Shown: positions 50,601-60,224 of the stretch, piece after piece
Layout: the number at the start of each line of letters is the position of its first letter
Position numbering within the stretch: position 1 is the stretch's first letter
NCBI GenBank assembly: GCA_963930775.1
Contig: OZ005706.1
Span: forward strand, 868,001-932,000
Source: Cliona cf. orientalis
Lineage: Eukaryota > Porifera > Demospongiae > Clionaida > Clionaidae
Reading direction: 5' to 3'
DNA: 64,000 nucleotides
Position numbers and translations under genes: made by a program
Notes under the pieces: generated by a model
The model's database searches: none
What the model was told of the DNA's origin: nothing
The model's input: only the letters and a program-made list of their open reading frames with translations

Positions 50601-53600
50601 TATCTCCATCCCTTCATTGGCATTCGGGAATGCCCAGGACGTGTATAATTATGTTAATATATGCGTGCTGCAACCTTGCCCTGCCCTCCCCACCCTCAAA
50701 AGAGGTAGTTACCCTCTAATTTTTACAAGAGGAGCAGAGCAATAGTAATACAATTATGCCACTTATGTTTGTGGTACTTATTAGCTCATGACTGTGCATG
50801 TGATGCTGAACCCGTATAATACTGGCCCTCCCCTTCTTAAAGAGATAATTACCCTCTAATTTCATAACGGGGAATATATTATAGAGGCGGTAGCTAAGGC
50901 TGCTTGTGTTTTGTGGCATTCAAGCTAAGTATATCCCTCATACCTCACTTCTCCCTCCCTTAAAAGAATTATCTTTTAATTAAGTTTTTATAACCAGGGC
51001 TAGGTACTTGTAGTAGGCGCTGTATGGCGGCTAGCCACCCTTTGTTTATAATTTAGTTTGCGTGGTATTTGTCCTGGTTGGCCATGGCAGGATGAGGTCA
51101 GCTCCACCTGGCCACCTTTTTTTTGGAGGGAGGGACAGGAATTCACTTTTGTTGTATTGTTCTCATTGTCCAGCAAGGCACTTCTGTTTGTGCTTTTGTA
51201 CCTCTTTTGTGTGTGCATGTGTGTGCAAAATTTTATGAATAAGTTTGGAAGAGCAAGCAAGCAAGCAAGAGAGAGAAGGAGGGAGGGAAAGAGAGGGAGA
51301 GACAGAGAGAGCCACTTTTTTGCTTGGATAGCTGAAGGTGTGGCTACTGATGACCTAATGTGTTTGTCAGTGCAAGGTGTAGTCCTGGCCTTCTTTTTGA
51401 AGTTAATGAAGTGTAAAGTTCACACCACTTGAGGATGGTAAGTCTCCTAAGAGTCCCATGGCAACTCATGACCCATGGCTACCCCACTCTAGTCTGGCTA
51501 GCCTTCCCTCCCTTTGTCTCTGACTCCCACTGTCTACTTTTCATCTCCCAGCTCAGCATGTTGATAAGAGAGTGAGTAAGTTCTTAGTGAGGGAGGGAAA
51601 AGGAGGGAGTGTGTTTTTTTTATAGGTTTATGTACACTAAGAGAGAGCTTTTTTCCTGCCTTTATGAAAGATATACATGTACAGTCTGGTGTGTGAGTGC
51701 ATGTGTGCCTAATTGAATATGTGGCCCCCTTGCCTTTGACTCAGTCACACTTCTATAAGTACTAGGCACAATTATATGCACACTCCAGACAGCCACAAAT
51801 TGGGTTATAGCTAGGGTATTATTGTATTATTGCTAATACACTTTGCTGCTGCCCTGAGCTGTGGATAGTAGAACTGTATAATAATATAGTACTGTACTGG
51901 CTGGATGATAATAATAAGTTTGGGAGGAAAGAGCTATTCATGACTGTACCTTTGAGTGGTCTAGCTGGTATCGTTTTACCCATTCACTGATGTATGTAAT
52001 TGAATTTGTGAGCATTATGGTAGGGTAATACAATGCAGGAGTGAGGGCACTTCCTTTAATTAGAGTGGCCTGGCGGGTCCGTTGTCAAAATTAATTTTCC
52101 AGCGCCAAATAGAATCATGGGAGATCAAGAGTTCACATAGCAGGGAGCCACATGTAAGGGACCATGGATGGCAAAGATATTTCCCTTTGTGCAATTAATT
52201 TTATTCTTATAGGATCATTGCACATTCTGATTAAGGATGAGAGAAAGTACCTATTACTCTATCAGACTTCTTCAAAGAAAGATGTTGGGACAATACTGTA
52301 TTATTGCCCCTGATTAAAGGTGTCTGGCTTGCACCAACTATCACAGTACCCCTCCCCCAAAGGATGAGCTTCAGGGATGTTATGACAACATATTTTCCCG
52401 ATTAAAGGGGTCATGTCCAAATTCTTAAGGAAGCTCCGAGTTATACAACATCCCCAAGTCTGTAGAAGAGCGGTAGGGCTCTTCTTAAGCGTGTATGTGT
52501 GTGTGTGTGTGAGGGTAGGTATATATAATATAGGTTGTTTTTGTGTCCAGACATGCTCGAGAATAATAGATGGTCCGTCACTCATGCATGTGCCAATTTT
52601 TATGCACTAGGTAATTTACTGTCTGAGAAAAAGACTAATTCACAGTGTGGCTGGCTAACTGAACAGTTGTGGTAGACAGATTACATATATGTAATAATTA
52701 TTATACCAACTTACCTAACTGTGACTTTAGTGTGGACAGGTACACTATTTCTAGATAATTAGGCAGAGCTGTTGATTGGGTTAGTAGTGTAATGTGAGCC
52801 AACTGACAAAGGCCAGAGGCAGTGCTGGACAATGGATGGTCCTGACATAACAAAGAGGCCTTTTGGGTGCCTGCAGCTGGAATGCCCTCCAGACACTGAA
52901 TTATGCAATTAATTTTGTGGGAATTCCACCCAAATTTCCTGACCATAATGGCGTTTGTGAGGGAAATGAAAGGGAGAAGAAAGGAAGAGAGAGAGAGGGA
53001 GAGGGAGAGAGAGAGAGAGAGGTAGCAATCCTTTGCTATTAACGTAAAACCGCACGCTAACCACTACTTAGCATTTTCGTATCAATTAGTCGTATACCCG
53101 TACCTCCACTAATATTGTTTTAACACCGCTCGTTGCAGCTGTCTGTGGTAGTGTGGGGGGTCTAATGCGTTATTCCGTCGTTTTGCATGTGGTTTTCGTG
53201 CCAGATTGTGCATACCTAGAGCTGCTACCAGATTCAATCATCGCAAGCCATATCGCTTCGCATAATCAATTCACGATCGAGACACAATCATCACAACAGG
53301 GTGCGGCCTTGTATAATCGTGAACTGCTGACTGCATTGTTCTTGAAAGTTTTTTATTTGGTGTTATGTCTGTGCGGTCGAACCTCCTTTGCTGCTAATAA
53401 TGGCATTATTTTTATACACTATTCTAGCTATTTTGAATTTTCAAGGCTGCCTGCTTGCTTTATACATCTGCTTTACTAGGCATTCACTCGTTGGTTTACA
53501 TATTTGGGATGTCTCCAGTTTGAGGGAGCAGAGGCTACTTTTTTAAGCTTATTTGGTAACATTCCCTTTACTCCAAACGAAAATTCCTTAAAGCATTGAT

Positions 53601-56600
53601 ATTTTTCATGATAAAGTAGTACATTGTGGTACGTACGTAGTACTATGGAAGTCCGATGGACGCAATGCAGTATTAATATAAATTTTTACCTCAGTTTCAA
53701 AGTTTTACATGGTAATGATAAATATGCATGCCACTTATTATTCTTGCATGGCTGTTCTTGCATAGTGGGGCCAGTCCCTTCTGTTGTTGACAAGCAATAC
53801 TTAATTGTTGCGTGCATGTACCAGGCAAAGTTCATAGTCTCACATAACTGTTTATAATGGGGACAAAGGTTCAATTATTTCAATATCAGTGCGTTATTGT
53901 AATGAAATTAGTAGCATAACTATAGTAATCAAAACACACAGTCACGTAAAAATGTTTGTTATGATATAATACTACTTCACTCCATGGGAGGATCATTAAG
54001 ATGATGTAATCACTAGCTCTCCAAAATAATATTTTTGTGAAATGCATGCTGAGAGAGGAGGGAGAAGGTAGCCGGCTCCATTGTAGGATTTGATATTTTG
54101 CTCTTTTTTTTTGTATTTTTGTGCATTGAGTGAAACACAGTAATGGTCTAAATAAATGCACATGCAATGCTCTTCCTTTTTTTGTGAATTTGGGGTTGCA
54201 CACTCAATTGCTTCAGAGCCATATATACGTATGCAGTGGGTGACTTGACTTCCAACACCTCAACCGTCACAATAGAACAATGAAAGTGATATGGATAGAT
54301 TGTAGTACAATGGAACAATAGATTGTCAAGTTTCCTTCTATTTTCTCTATTTTTCTCTTTGTACCTCACCTATCTATTGTTGTTGCTTGAGGGACCGCCA
54401 ATTATTCCTCCCTATAGTGTTGTATTGTTAAAATTTAATACTGGCATTGTTCTGTTATATAACTCCCACTCGCTGACTAAGCTAATACTGGCCCAGTACA
54501 CTGCTGCGTTTCTCCATCAAATGAGCCTACAATGGTACCAGCTGCTTGTTGGATATTGATGGTGCTATTGTAACGAGCAATTCATAACTCATTTCTTTGT
54601 TCTTTGCGTCAATGTATTATGATAGTATTTGTGTATAGCAATTTAAGGGGGAGGGGGAGTGAAGGAGAGAGTGAAGAGAGAGAGCAATGGAGGGAGAAGT
54701 GAGGGGAAAAAGAGAGGGAGGGAAGGAGGAGGAGGAGAGAGAGATAAATCAATCATTGCACACTCAATTTCTTTCATGTATATATTAATTTTATCAAAAT
54801 GATGGATAATTGAATTTTATAACAACCTATAGTCTCTGATCATGCAAAAACTCTAATAGTGTGGATGCATGCTCACTGTCTTCTCCGGCCCTTTCTTGCC
54901 TTCAGGAAGAGCATGAAAAAGAAGAGAAGCGTCTGCAAGAGATCATGGAAGAAAACAACAGAAAAATCGCTGAAGCTCAGCAGAAACTGGTGAGGTTTTG
55001 AAATTCCTTTGATCCTTTTGTTGTTCATTGTTGCTCGGCATAATAAAAATTACACAGTGGATCATGTATAAAAAATGTTATAATATTATATTATATAGCT
55101 GGTGCATGCACTGTTTTGCGAGTTTGTATACAATAGGTTCACTGAAGGTTGGATAAACACCACCAGCCCCCGTTTTCCTTTCTGCTGTGTTTTTGTTTGT
55201 GAAACGGGTGGACAATGTCTTGCCAACTGATGATAAATTGGAACGTAGGAACTCTAGGCATGCATTGATTTCTGTTGAAAACACTGAGCCCGCTTACTGT
55301 TTGTGTTTTGGAGAAATTTCGCTATATGACACTCTTCCCAGAATCTACTGTTTTCTCTATGGTGTCCACCGAAATACAAAGCATGAAAAAGCAGTATAAT
55401 TATATATTGTATGAGCTGTGCATGCTATTGAATGCACTGTTTTTATTTACCAGCCACACCATCTTGTTCACTGACGGTTTGCATGGATCAATATTATGTA
55501 CTTGCAGCGGTGTTGCATTGTGCCAGTCTGAAATGCTTTGAAAATCAAGCCTTCTTCAGAATTCCCAAATATCTTGGAAAATGGTCTATTGTTGTGAACA
55601 TTGAGCCTATTTTTTTATTGTTGCTATTGCATGCATGGACACCAATTATCAAGGCCTTATTGATCAGTTGAGCTCCCCATCAACGCTTCTCTTTATCTCC
55701 CTGGTGCTGGATAGCTGACAAGGAATCAGTTCGTTATCTCCCTCTCACTCCCTCTCTTCTCTCCCTCTGTCTTCCCCTCTCTCTTCAGAGCCCCTACAGT
55801 AAGTGCTTGAAACCTTCCGAGTAGCAGCAGTGGACATTAGGTGCTTCGTAAGAGGATCAAGGCCAGCAGTATCAGCTAGTGAGGCCTCGCTGAAATGGGC
55901 TAATGTGGGACGCAAAGGGTTCTCAAAGAGGACACAGTTTTACGCTTGGACTCTGTGGCCATTTGAGCGGGCTTTGCCTGTGCCACTTGTTAGCGAAACA
56001 CTTGTGTCCGTTTGTCAAAGTTCCCTATTGTCCAATTGTTAAACTGCAATTGCTTTACTCATAGGCAGTTGTGATATCATCACAATTGCTTTGTATGCAT
56101 GTTGATCTATGGAGCAGTGAGTCCACTTAGGTTGCTATAATGGGTGCAGAGAAAAGACGTGTATTTCCCAAGTCACTGTTCTCAAATCGTATTTGTTGTT
56201 TATCAACTCTATTGTGTGTGCACCCTTGACCCAATTGCAAGCAACACTGCGGAGCAAATATCACGCCATTGTATTATAATATCTTGCATAATATCATGAT
56301 CAGGTTTCTATTGCTGCCATTATAGTTTGCTTTACCCTTTATCTCGGTAGAGTCTTCCTGTCTCAGCTATGTGCTTGTTGGACTAACAGTCGCGGTAACT
56401 ACCTAGTATTGTTATGATCAGTGACTCAGCTTAACCTAACCCGTGGTGTGGCTTTCCGTGTGATCAGTTTTTGTGTATTGTTCGCACAAAAGATACAAAC
56501 GCAACTGCCACGTATTTCTATGGGACTAGATGGCCTTTGTTTGCCTATAACTACTGCACTGCTTTTTTTTCCTTCTGTGATGAATTTGTCTATTGTTTGA

Positions 56601-56957
56601 ACAAAAGACAACGATTGACTACTTTCAACCAATTGTGGATTGTATACAGCGTAATATTATAGTGATATTTCGCTATAGTGAGTATCATATGATATTATTA
56701 TACAGTACTTATTTTCTCTATGACTAGTGCTCTCTCTCTTTCCTTCTGGCTTAGTTTGTGGATTATTATTTCAGTGATATTGTTTCTGTACATTTCTCTG
56801 ATTGTAGATCAACACAATTGGTGAACGTAACTCATCAATGCATTTCCTTGTGAATGGTTTGTGTATTTGTTGGAAGGGGGGCATGAAAGCAAAAATGCCA
56901 TTGCTTTCATGATAGGTATAGTGTGCATAAGAGTATTACAAGTAGAACACTGTCATG

Positions 56958-57056
<99 letters not shown>

Positions 57057-57237
57057 CCTCCCTTAGGACGAAGAGCGTCTAAAGATGATTGAGCAGAAGC
57101 GCAAGATGGAGGAGGAGCGTCGAGCTCTAGAGAAGGCCCAGCGTAAAGCACAGAAGGCCCAGCAGGACGTCATCTTGAACCGGAAAGGGGCCAATCGACC
57201 CAAACTCTCTTTCAGCATCACTCCCAAGGAATCCTAG
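29296..57237 (+). CDS. ARGLU1: Arginine and glutamate-rich protein 1 (ARGLU1) homologue
   Basis: Six exons join in phase to 279 residues (vertebrate ARGLU1 is about the same length): 29296-29531, 29659-29781, 30121-30271, 31195-31269, 54906-54989, 57067-57237. ARGLU1 is a nuclear splicing modulator and Mediator-linked coactivator. Residues 1-78 are an RS/SR-rich domain, followed by FGRLLSRR and an acidic/basic coiled coil. [54 protein letters not shown] and the terminal [13 protein letters not shown] are close matches to the family. The chosen ATG gives [16 protein letters not shown]. An alternative 5' exon ending at 29171 could splice at 29256 and add a short N-terminus in frame (MSSIKKVHVYTSC...). 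Oddities: intron 4 is 23.6 kb in an otherwise compact locus, and introns 2 and 3 each contain the same 40-bp block flanking exon 3. Confidence 0.95.
29941..29974 (+). other. Candidate poison microexon, copy A (ARGLU1 intron 2)
   Basis: A 34-nt segment bounded by TTAG and GT, preceded by a T/G-rich tract. It reappears with one mismatch in intron 3. Inclusion would shift the frame and give a TAA at 30265 inside exon 3. The acceptor context is good; the donor (CCAA|GTCTGG) is weak. Inference only. Confidence 0.4.
30609..30642 (+). other. Candidate poison microexon, copy B (ARGLU1 intron 3)
   Basis: The same 34-nt block as 29941-29974 with a single C/T difference, again bounded by TTAG and GT (CCAA|GTGAAT, a better donor). 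Sequence outside the shared 40 bp is not alignable. Inclusion after exon 3 would give a TGA within exon 4. Inference only. Confidence 0.4.
31280..31383. repeat. (CT)n / (CCCT)n tract just after the exon 4 donor
   Basis: Begins about 10 nt into intron 4 of ARGLU1 and runs for roughly 100 nt of pure pyrimidine interrupted by CCC. It would be a C/U-rich segment in the pre-mRNA next to the 5' splice site. Confidence 0.95.
32452..32484. repeat. (TG)n microsatellite
   Basis: About 16 TG units in ARGLU1 intron 4, after a C-rich stretch. Confidence 0.95.
33171..33203 (+). repeat. 33-nt homopolymeric G run
   Basis: Uninterrupted G on the transcribed-sense strand of ARGLU1 intron 4, able to form G-quadruplex in DNA or pre-mRNA. 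Assembly length at such runs may be inexact. Confidence 0.93.
33516..33602. mobile_element. Foldback (palindromic) element, family B copy 1
   Basis: The left arm GCTAGCCTCGTCCCCAGGCC pairs with the right arm GGCCTGGGGACAAGGCTAGC around a short spacer; continued pairing includes TTCCCATTC on the left with GGGAATGGG on the right. A second element with the same arm vocabulary lies at 46317-46406. Likely a tiny non-autonomous DNA transposon. Confidence 0.8.
35883..36268. repeat. 197-bp imperfect tandem duplication
   Basis: 35883-36079 and 36080-36268 share the same order of landmarks: CGTGTCCCAAACTATTT, GATCTGTGGTCTGTAGCTAG, TGCATCCATTGACATCACAA, a GA and GT microsatellite, then TTCGACCGATGTATA. 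Small differences show it is older than the 25-kb duplication. Confidence 0.9.
36831..36969. repeat. Three tandem copies of a 45-bp unit
   Basis: Units begin at 36831, 36876 and 36921 with TTGAGATTAGTGATTATGCT. The first two differ by one base and the third carries a short insertion before TTTGCCGATCCCATAC. Confidence 0.93.
37947..38072. mobile_element. Short inverted-repeat element
   Basis: The arm at 37951-37973 (ending AAAAAGGGCCCAC) is the imperfect reverse complement of 38046-38068 (GTGGGCCCTCTTTCG...), separated by about 70 bp. Length and structure suggest a MITE; no second copy was noticed in the window. Confidence 0.55.
41462..41541. repeat. (GA)n microsatellite
   Basis: About 40 uninterrupted GA units in ARGLU1 intron 4. 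Confidence 0.97.
41957..41974 (+). repeat. 18-nt G run
   Basis: Second-longest of several G runs in ARGLU1 intron 4; others of about 10-12 G lie near 34705, 42467 and 42665. Confidence 0.93.
43316..43362. repeat. (GT)n microsatellite, interrupted
   Basis: Two GT tracts with a GCATGTGTGAG interruption. A related purine-rich GA/GGGA tract follows at about 43558-43615. Confidence 0.9.
46317..46406. mobile_element. Foldback element, family B copy 2
   Basis: The left arm ATAGCCTTGTTCCCAGGCCC pairs imperfectly with the right arm GGGCCTCCGTGGGAACACGG plus CTAT. Arms share the CCTTGT-CCCAGGCCCATTCCC vocabulary with 33516-33602. The spacer is AT-rich and differs from copy 1. Confidence 0.78.
46521..46647. 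repeat. 69-bp tandem duplication
   Basis: 46521-46589 and 46590-46647 share ATGTACGTATTTTATC and the following block up to AAGTAGACAAT with one visible substitution; flanked by ACGT-rich sequence. Confidence 0.92.
47582..47610. repeat. (GT)n microsatellite
   Basis: About 14 GT units in ARGLU1 intron 4, in a wider stretch rich in GTGTG and CATGCA. Confidence 0.93.
54990..57066 (+). other. ARGLU1 intron 5
   Basis: A 2.1-kb intron with no supported gene. Its last 100 nt are dominated by the CT microsatellite listed next, which forms an extreme polypyrimidine tract for exon 6. Confidence 0.7.
56962..57050. repeat. (CT)n microsatellite abutting the ARGLU1 exon 6 acceptor
   Basis: About 44 CT units end 16 nt before the AG at 57065-57066, so the microsatellite itself is the polypyrimidine tract of the last exon. 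Confidence 0.96.
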
Positions 57238-58673
57238 CACCACAATGGCCTTCTATGATTTAAGTGGACTACCTTGCTTTGAAGAAACCAAAAATTGCAT
57301 TAGTGCATAATTTTGTGACCTCTCACAAGCTTCTCTTTCCCCTTTGTGTGTGTGTGGTTTTCATGCTATGCAGTGTCACTGTTGTACATGTGATCTATTT
57401 TCTATCTTACAGTATGAATAATAATATCATTTCTCCTCTTAACCTTATTAACTCTAATCGACATTGAATGAATAAGTGGTCTGCTGAGATCAGCAACCAT
57501 CAAAAGAGAGTTTTGCAAAGGCAGAATTCCTTGTATCCATGCATGCACACTGCATGCCATAAATTGAAGCATGCATGCACAAAAACCATGGTTGACCTCA
57601 AGTATGCATTGTCTAAGTTGGCCTGGGGAAAGGTGGAGGCATGCATGCATGTACGACCATTAGTTCATTAGTTTTGAGCATGGCTGGCTAGCCATGGCCA
57701 GCACCTATATATTTCTCTCCTTGTAATTGAACACGACATTAACTTTATAGCTCGTTAACCCTACAGACATTGCATGACTGCAGCGTGACCCGTCCGTTGC
57801 ACAGGACCATGCGCGGTGGTAGCTATAGCAATAATATCGCGTTATAGCTAGGCTATGCTGTGTGTGGGTTTGTTGTATGGGAAGACATTCTTTTGTGCCC
57901 GGCTTCCTGTTCGACCTCTGCTCTCCACACAATTGAGTTATAGAATGTTTGACAATAGCGGCTGGACGCATGCATGAAAACACTGTTGCACTTTGTATGG
58001 TTGCCCCCGCGTACGTACGCGTTACGTGCTTATTATTATGCATGGCTCGAGCTCAGCGCGACTGATTGCCCGCTAAATAGCACTTGTACTTTGCCACCGC
58101 ACCACTTCCGGGTTTAAAAACTGTTTCATGCTGGAAGTGATCATTAGTGCTGTTTGCAGTGCCTTTTGTTATCGACGAGGTTATATTGCGAGCTCCCGTT
58201 TCTCTCCCCATTTAGTTGGTTGTCGGAGATCTGGTGGTGAATCTTTGGCGATTCAAAAAAGCGATCTCTCTTTCGGAACTTGAAAGGCGATACGAAAACT
58301 CGCAGGTAAGGAAGATTTTTTCCCCCAATATTGTGCAATTTTGTACGATCCTTTGCTAGTTTCTTTGCGTACTGCATGCTATCTTTGTCCCCTTGTTCCC
58401 AGAAGTTTGTAGGTCGGTAAAATTGTTGGGCCAACTCCAAATGTATTGTCTCTCTTGTTTTGTATTGTTTTAGTACTTCTTTATCTGCATAATGAAATTG
58501 TAGATAGAACATTGTCTCGATCGGAATTTACTTGTCTACGTGCATGCACTAATAATAATAATAATAATGTGAAGCTAGCTTTGGCTTATAAAAAACACAT
58601 TTTTAACGCTGTGATTTTACTTTTGTCATTTTACAGACTGGATCTTGAGTGTACCAGCGGCGCAAACTTTGCA
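57238..58673 (+). other. Sox upstream region, 5'UTR exon and 5'UTR intron
   Basis: The ARGLU1 3'UTR occupies the first part. A probable non-coding first exon of the Sox gene ends at the donor CTCGCAG|GTAAGG (GT at 58306-58307), and the acceptor TTTTACAG at 58629-58636 begins the exon carrying the start codon. The intron is 331 nt. The transcription start cannot be placed from sequence; no TATA box is evident. Confidence 0.6.
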
Positions 58674-60224
58674 ATGACGGTCATGTCCAACCGTTCGCCC
58701 GACCACATCAAGCGGCCCATGAACGCCTTCATGGTCTGGTCCAAGCAACGCCGAAAGGAGCTAGCGCAGGAGAACCCTCGCATGCACAACTCTGAGCTCA
58801 GTAAGCGGCTAGGAGCCGAATGGAAGGCGCTCAGTGACGCTGAAAAACGGCCCTACATCGATGAAGCTAAAAAGATACGTGAACAACACATGCTGGACCA
58901 CCCCGGCTACAGATACAGACCGAGGAGAAAGCCTAAGAACATGTTCAAAAAAGTCGGATCCTACTCTATGCCCAACATCTCCATGGGCACGGCCAGTGGA
59001 ACGACGTACGCCGGTGGAGCAGGCCAGCCCCTCCAAATAGTCACCTTTCAGCAGCAGATCCCAGCTACCTCCCCCCATGCTGCTGCAGCCACCGCGGGTG
59101 GTGGCGTGGTTTCTCCGGGTATGTCCGTTGTGCAGAGCCCACCTGCAGCTGTAGCAGCTACTCAGCAAGGCGTGCCGGCTGCTGCAAGCCTCATCTCAGC
59201 TGCAGGAGCATCGGCAGCTGGAATCAACTACATCATTCCAAAGACTGCCTTTGTTCCAGGTTTCACTCCTCAGATACTGCAGACTGTTCCTGCAGTCTAT
59301 CCGACCACCCAGCTGGCTGCATTTCAAGCAGGCTCTGCAGCTGCCGTAGCTCAGAGTATTGCAGCAACTGGATTCAGTGCCACTACTCCAGCAGCTACAT
59401 CTCTTCCCATACAGCTGATGGCTCCCTCCTCCTCCGCCGCTCTGGAGAGTGCAGCAACGACTCAGCTCACTGCGAGAACTATGGCTGAGACTTCCATCAG
59501 TAGCGCTGCAAGTTCACCAGGTGCTGGAGTCGTGCGACCCGTTCCCATGCAAGCCGAGGGAATGGGACTACTACTGAAGAGTTCTGCTGGCACAGATTCG
59601 GCGAGCACGTCCGGGATCAGTTCAATGTCTGATTCCACATCCCCACTCCCGATCACCGACAGCTCTGTGAGAAGTCGTTCCACGCCTCAGATCCCTCAAA
59701 CAGCCTCCGCAGCTGCATCATCCATAGCCTCCTCCCTGTTGCCCGTCTACTCCCCAACCATCGGCGGCTACGTCCTTCAGTCCACCTCCCCCACTCCCAC
59801 AGCTGCAGGTGCCGCTGGCGGTGCTACTCAACTCTCTCTAAGATCCGCTGTAAGCTTGCCAGATCTGCATTCGCAGTCTGTACCGAAGCATGCCAGTGAC
59901 TGCACCTGTGTCACATGTGTCTTATCAAAACAACAACAGCAGATGCACCAGCAGCAGCAAATCCAACAGGCTCAGCAGCAACAGCAGGCGCAGCAGGCAC
60001 AGCAGGCTACCTCCCCTCTCCTTCCTCAAGTCCACCACCATCATCAGCAGCAGTATCAAGCTGTGATGCAGCCTCAAGTGCTGAATCTTGCCCAGGCAAG
60101 TGCACTCACTGGTGGAGGCGGGGAGCATCACGGAGGGCCAACCTACATCCTTCTGCAAGCTCCTGGTGGATCCATTGCATCGACGACACAAGTAGCAACA
60201 ACTCTCTCTGCTTTGAGCAAATGA
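58674..60224 (+). CDS. SoxB-like HMG-box transcription factor
   Basis: One coding exon of 516 residues. Sox proteins bind and bend DNA at ATTGTT-like sites to control cell fate. The HMG box spans about residues 11-85: [20 protein letters not shown], then [15 protein letters not shown], then [20 protein letters not shown] and YRYRPRRK. The RPMNAFMVW signature is exact, and GAEWK with YRPRRK point to group B. Downstream is a long Ala/Ser/Thr/Pro-rich region, then [10 protein letters not shown] near residue 410, a Gln-rich tract with His runs (about 420-465) and a hydrophobic-Gly C-terminus. The ATG lies 38 nt into the exon, after a 5'UTR intron; the open frame upstream of the acceptor is intronic and is not part of the protein. 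The intronless coding region is usual for SoxB genes. Assignment to SoxB1 or SoxB2 cannot be made here. Confidence 0.94.
   Translation: MTVMSNRSPDHIKRPMNAFMVWSKQRRKELAQENPRMHNSELSKRLGAEWKALSDAEKRPYIDEAKKIREQHMLDHPGYRYRPRRKPKNMFKKVGSYSMPNISMGTASGTTYAGGAGQPLQIVTFQQQIPATSPHAAAATAGGGVVSPGMSVVQSPPAAVAATQQGVPAAASLISAAGASAAGINYIIPKTAFVPGFTPQILQTVPAVYPTTQLAAFQAGSAAAVAQSIAATGFSATTPAATSLPIQLMAPSSSAALESAATTQLTARTMAETSISSAASSPGAGVVRPVPMQAEGMGLLLKSSAGTDSASTSGISSMSDSTSPLPITDSSVRSRSTPQIPQTASAAASSIASSLLPVYSPTIGGYVLQSTSPTPTAAGAAGGATQLSLRSAVSLPDLHSQSVPKHASDCTCVTCVLSKQQQQMHQQQQIQQAQQQQQAQQAQQATSPLLPQVHHHHQQQYQAVMQPQVLNLAQASALTGGGGEHHGGPTYILLQAPGGSIASTTQVATTLSALSK

Larger units (their letters stand above)
31270..54905 (+). 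other. Giant ARGLU1 intron 4 (23.6 kb)
   Basis: It is bounded by AAG|GTGCTG after exon 4 and CCTTCAG|GAA before exon 5; both flanking exons are conserved ARGLU1 and in phase. Inside I see no convincing coding exon on either strand: the longest frames are low-complexity or come from simple repeats. Contents include CT, GT and GA microsatellites, several G runs of 10-33, tandem duplications, and foldback elements, listed separately. It is many times longer than any other intron in the window, and lies immediately upstream of the SoxB-like gene. Confidence 0.85.

Noticed and set aside
58446..58673. Upstream extension of the Sox reading frame
   Set aside because: It begins at a non-ATG codon and crosses an AT-rich stretch ending in a good acceptor (TTTTACAG at 58636). 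It is 5'UTR intron; the protein starts at the ATG at 58674.
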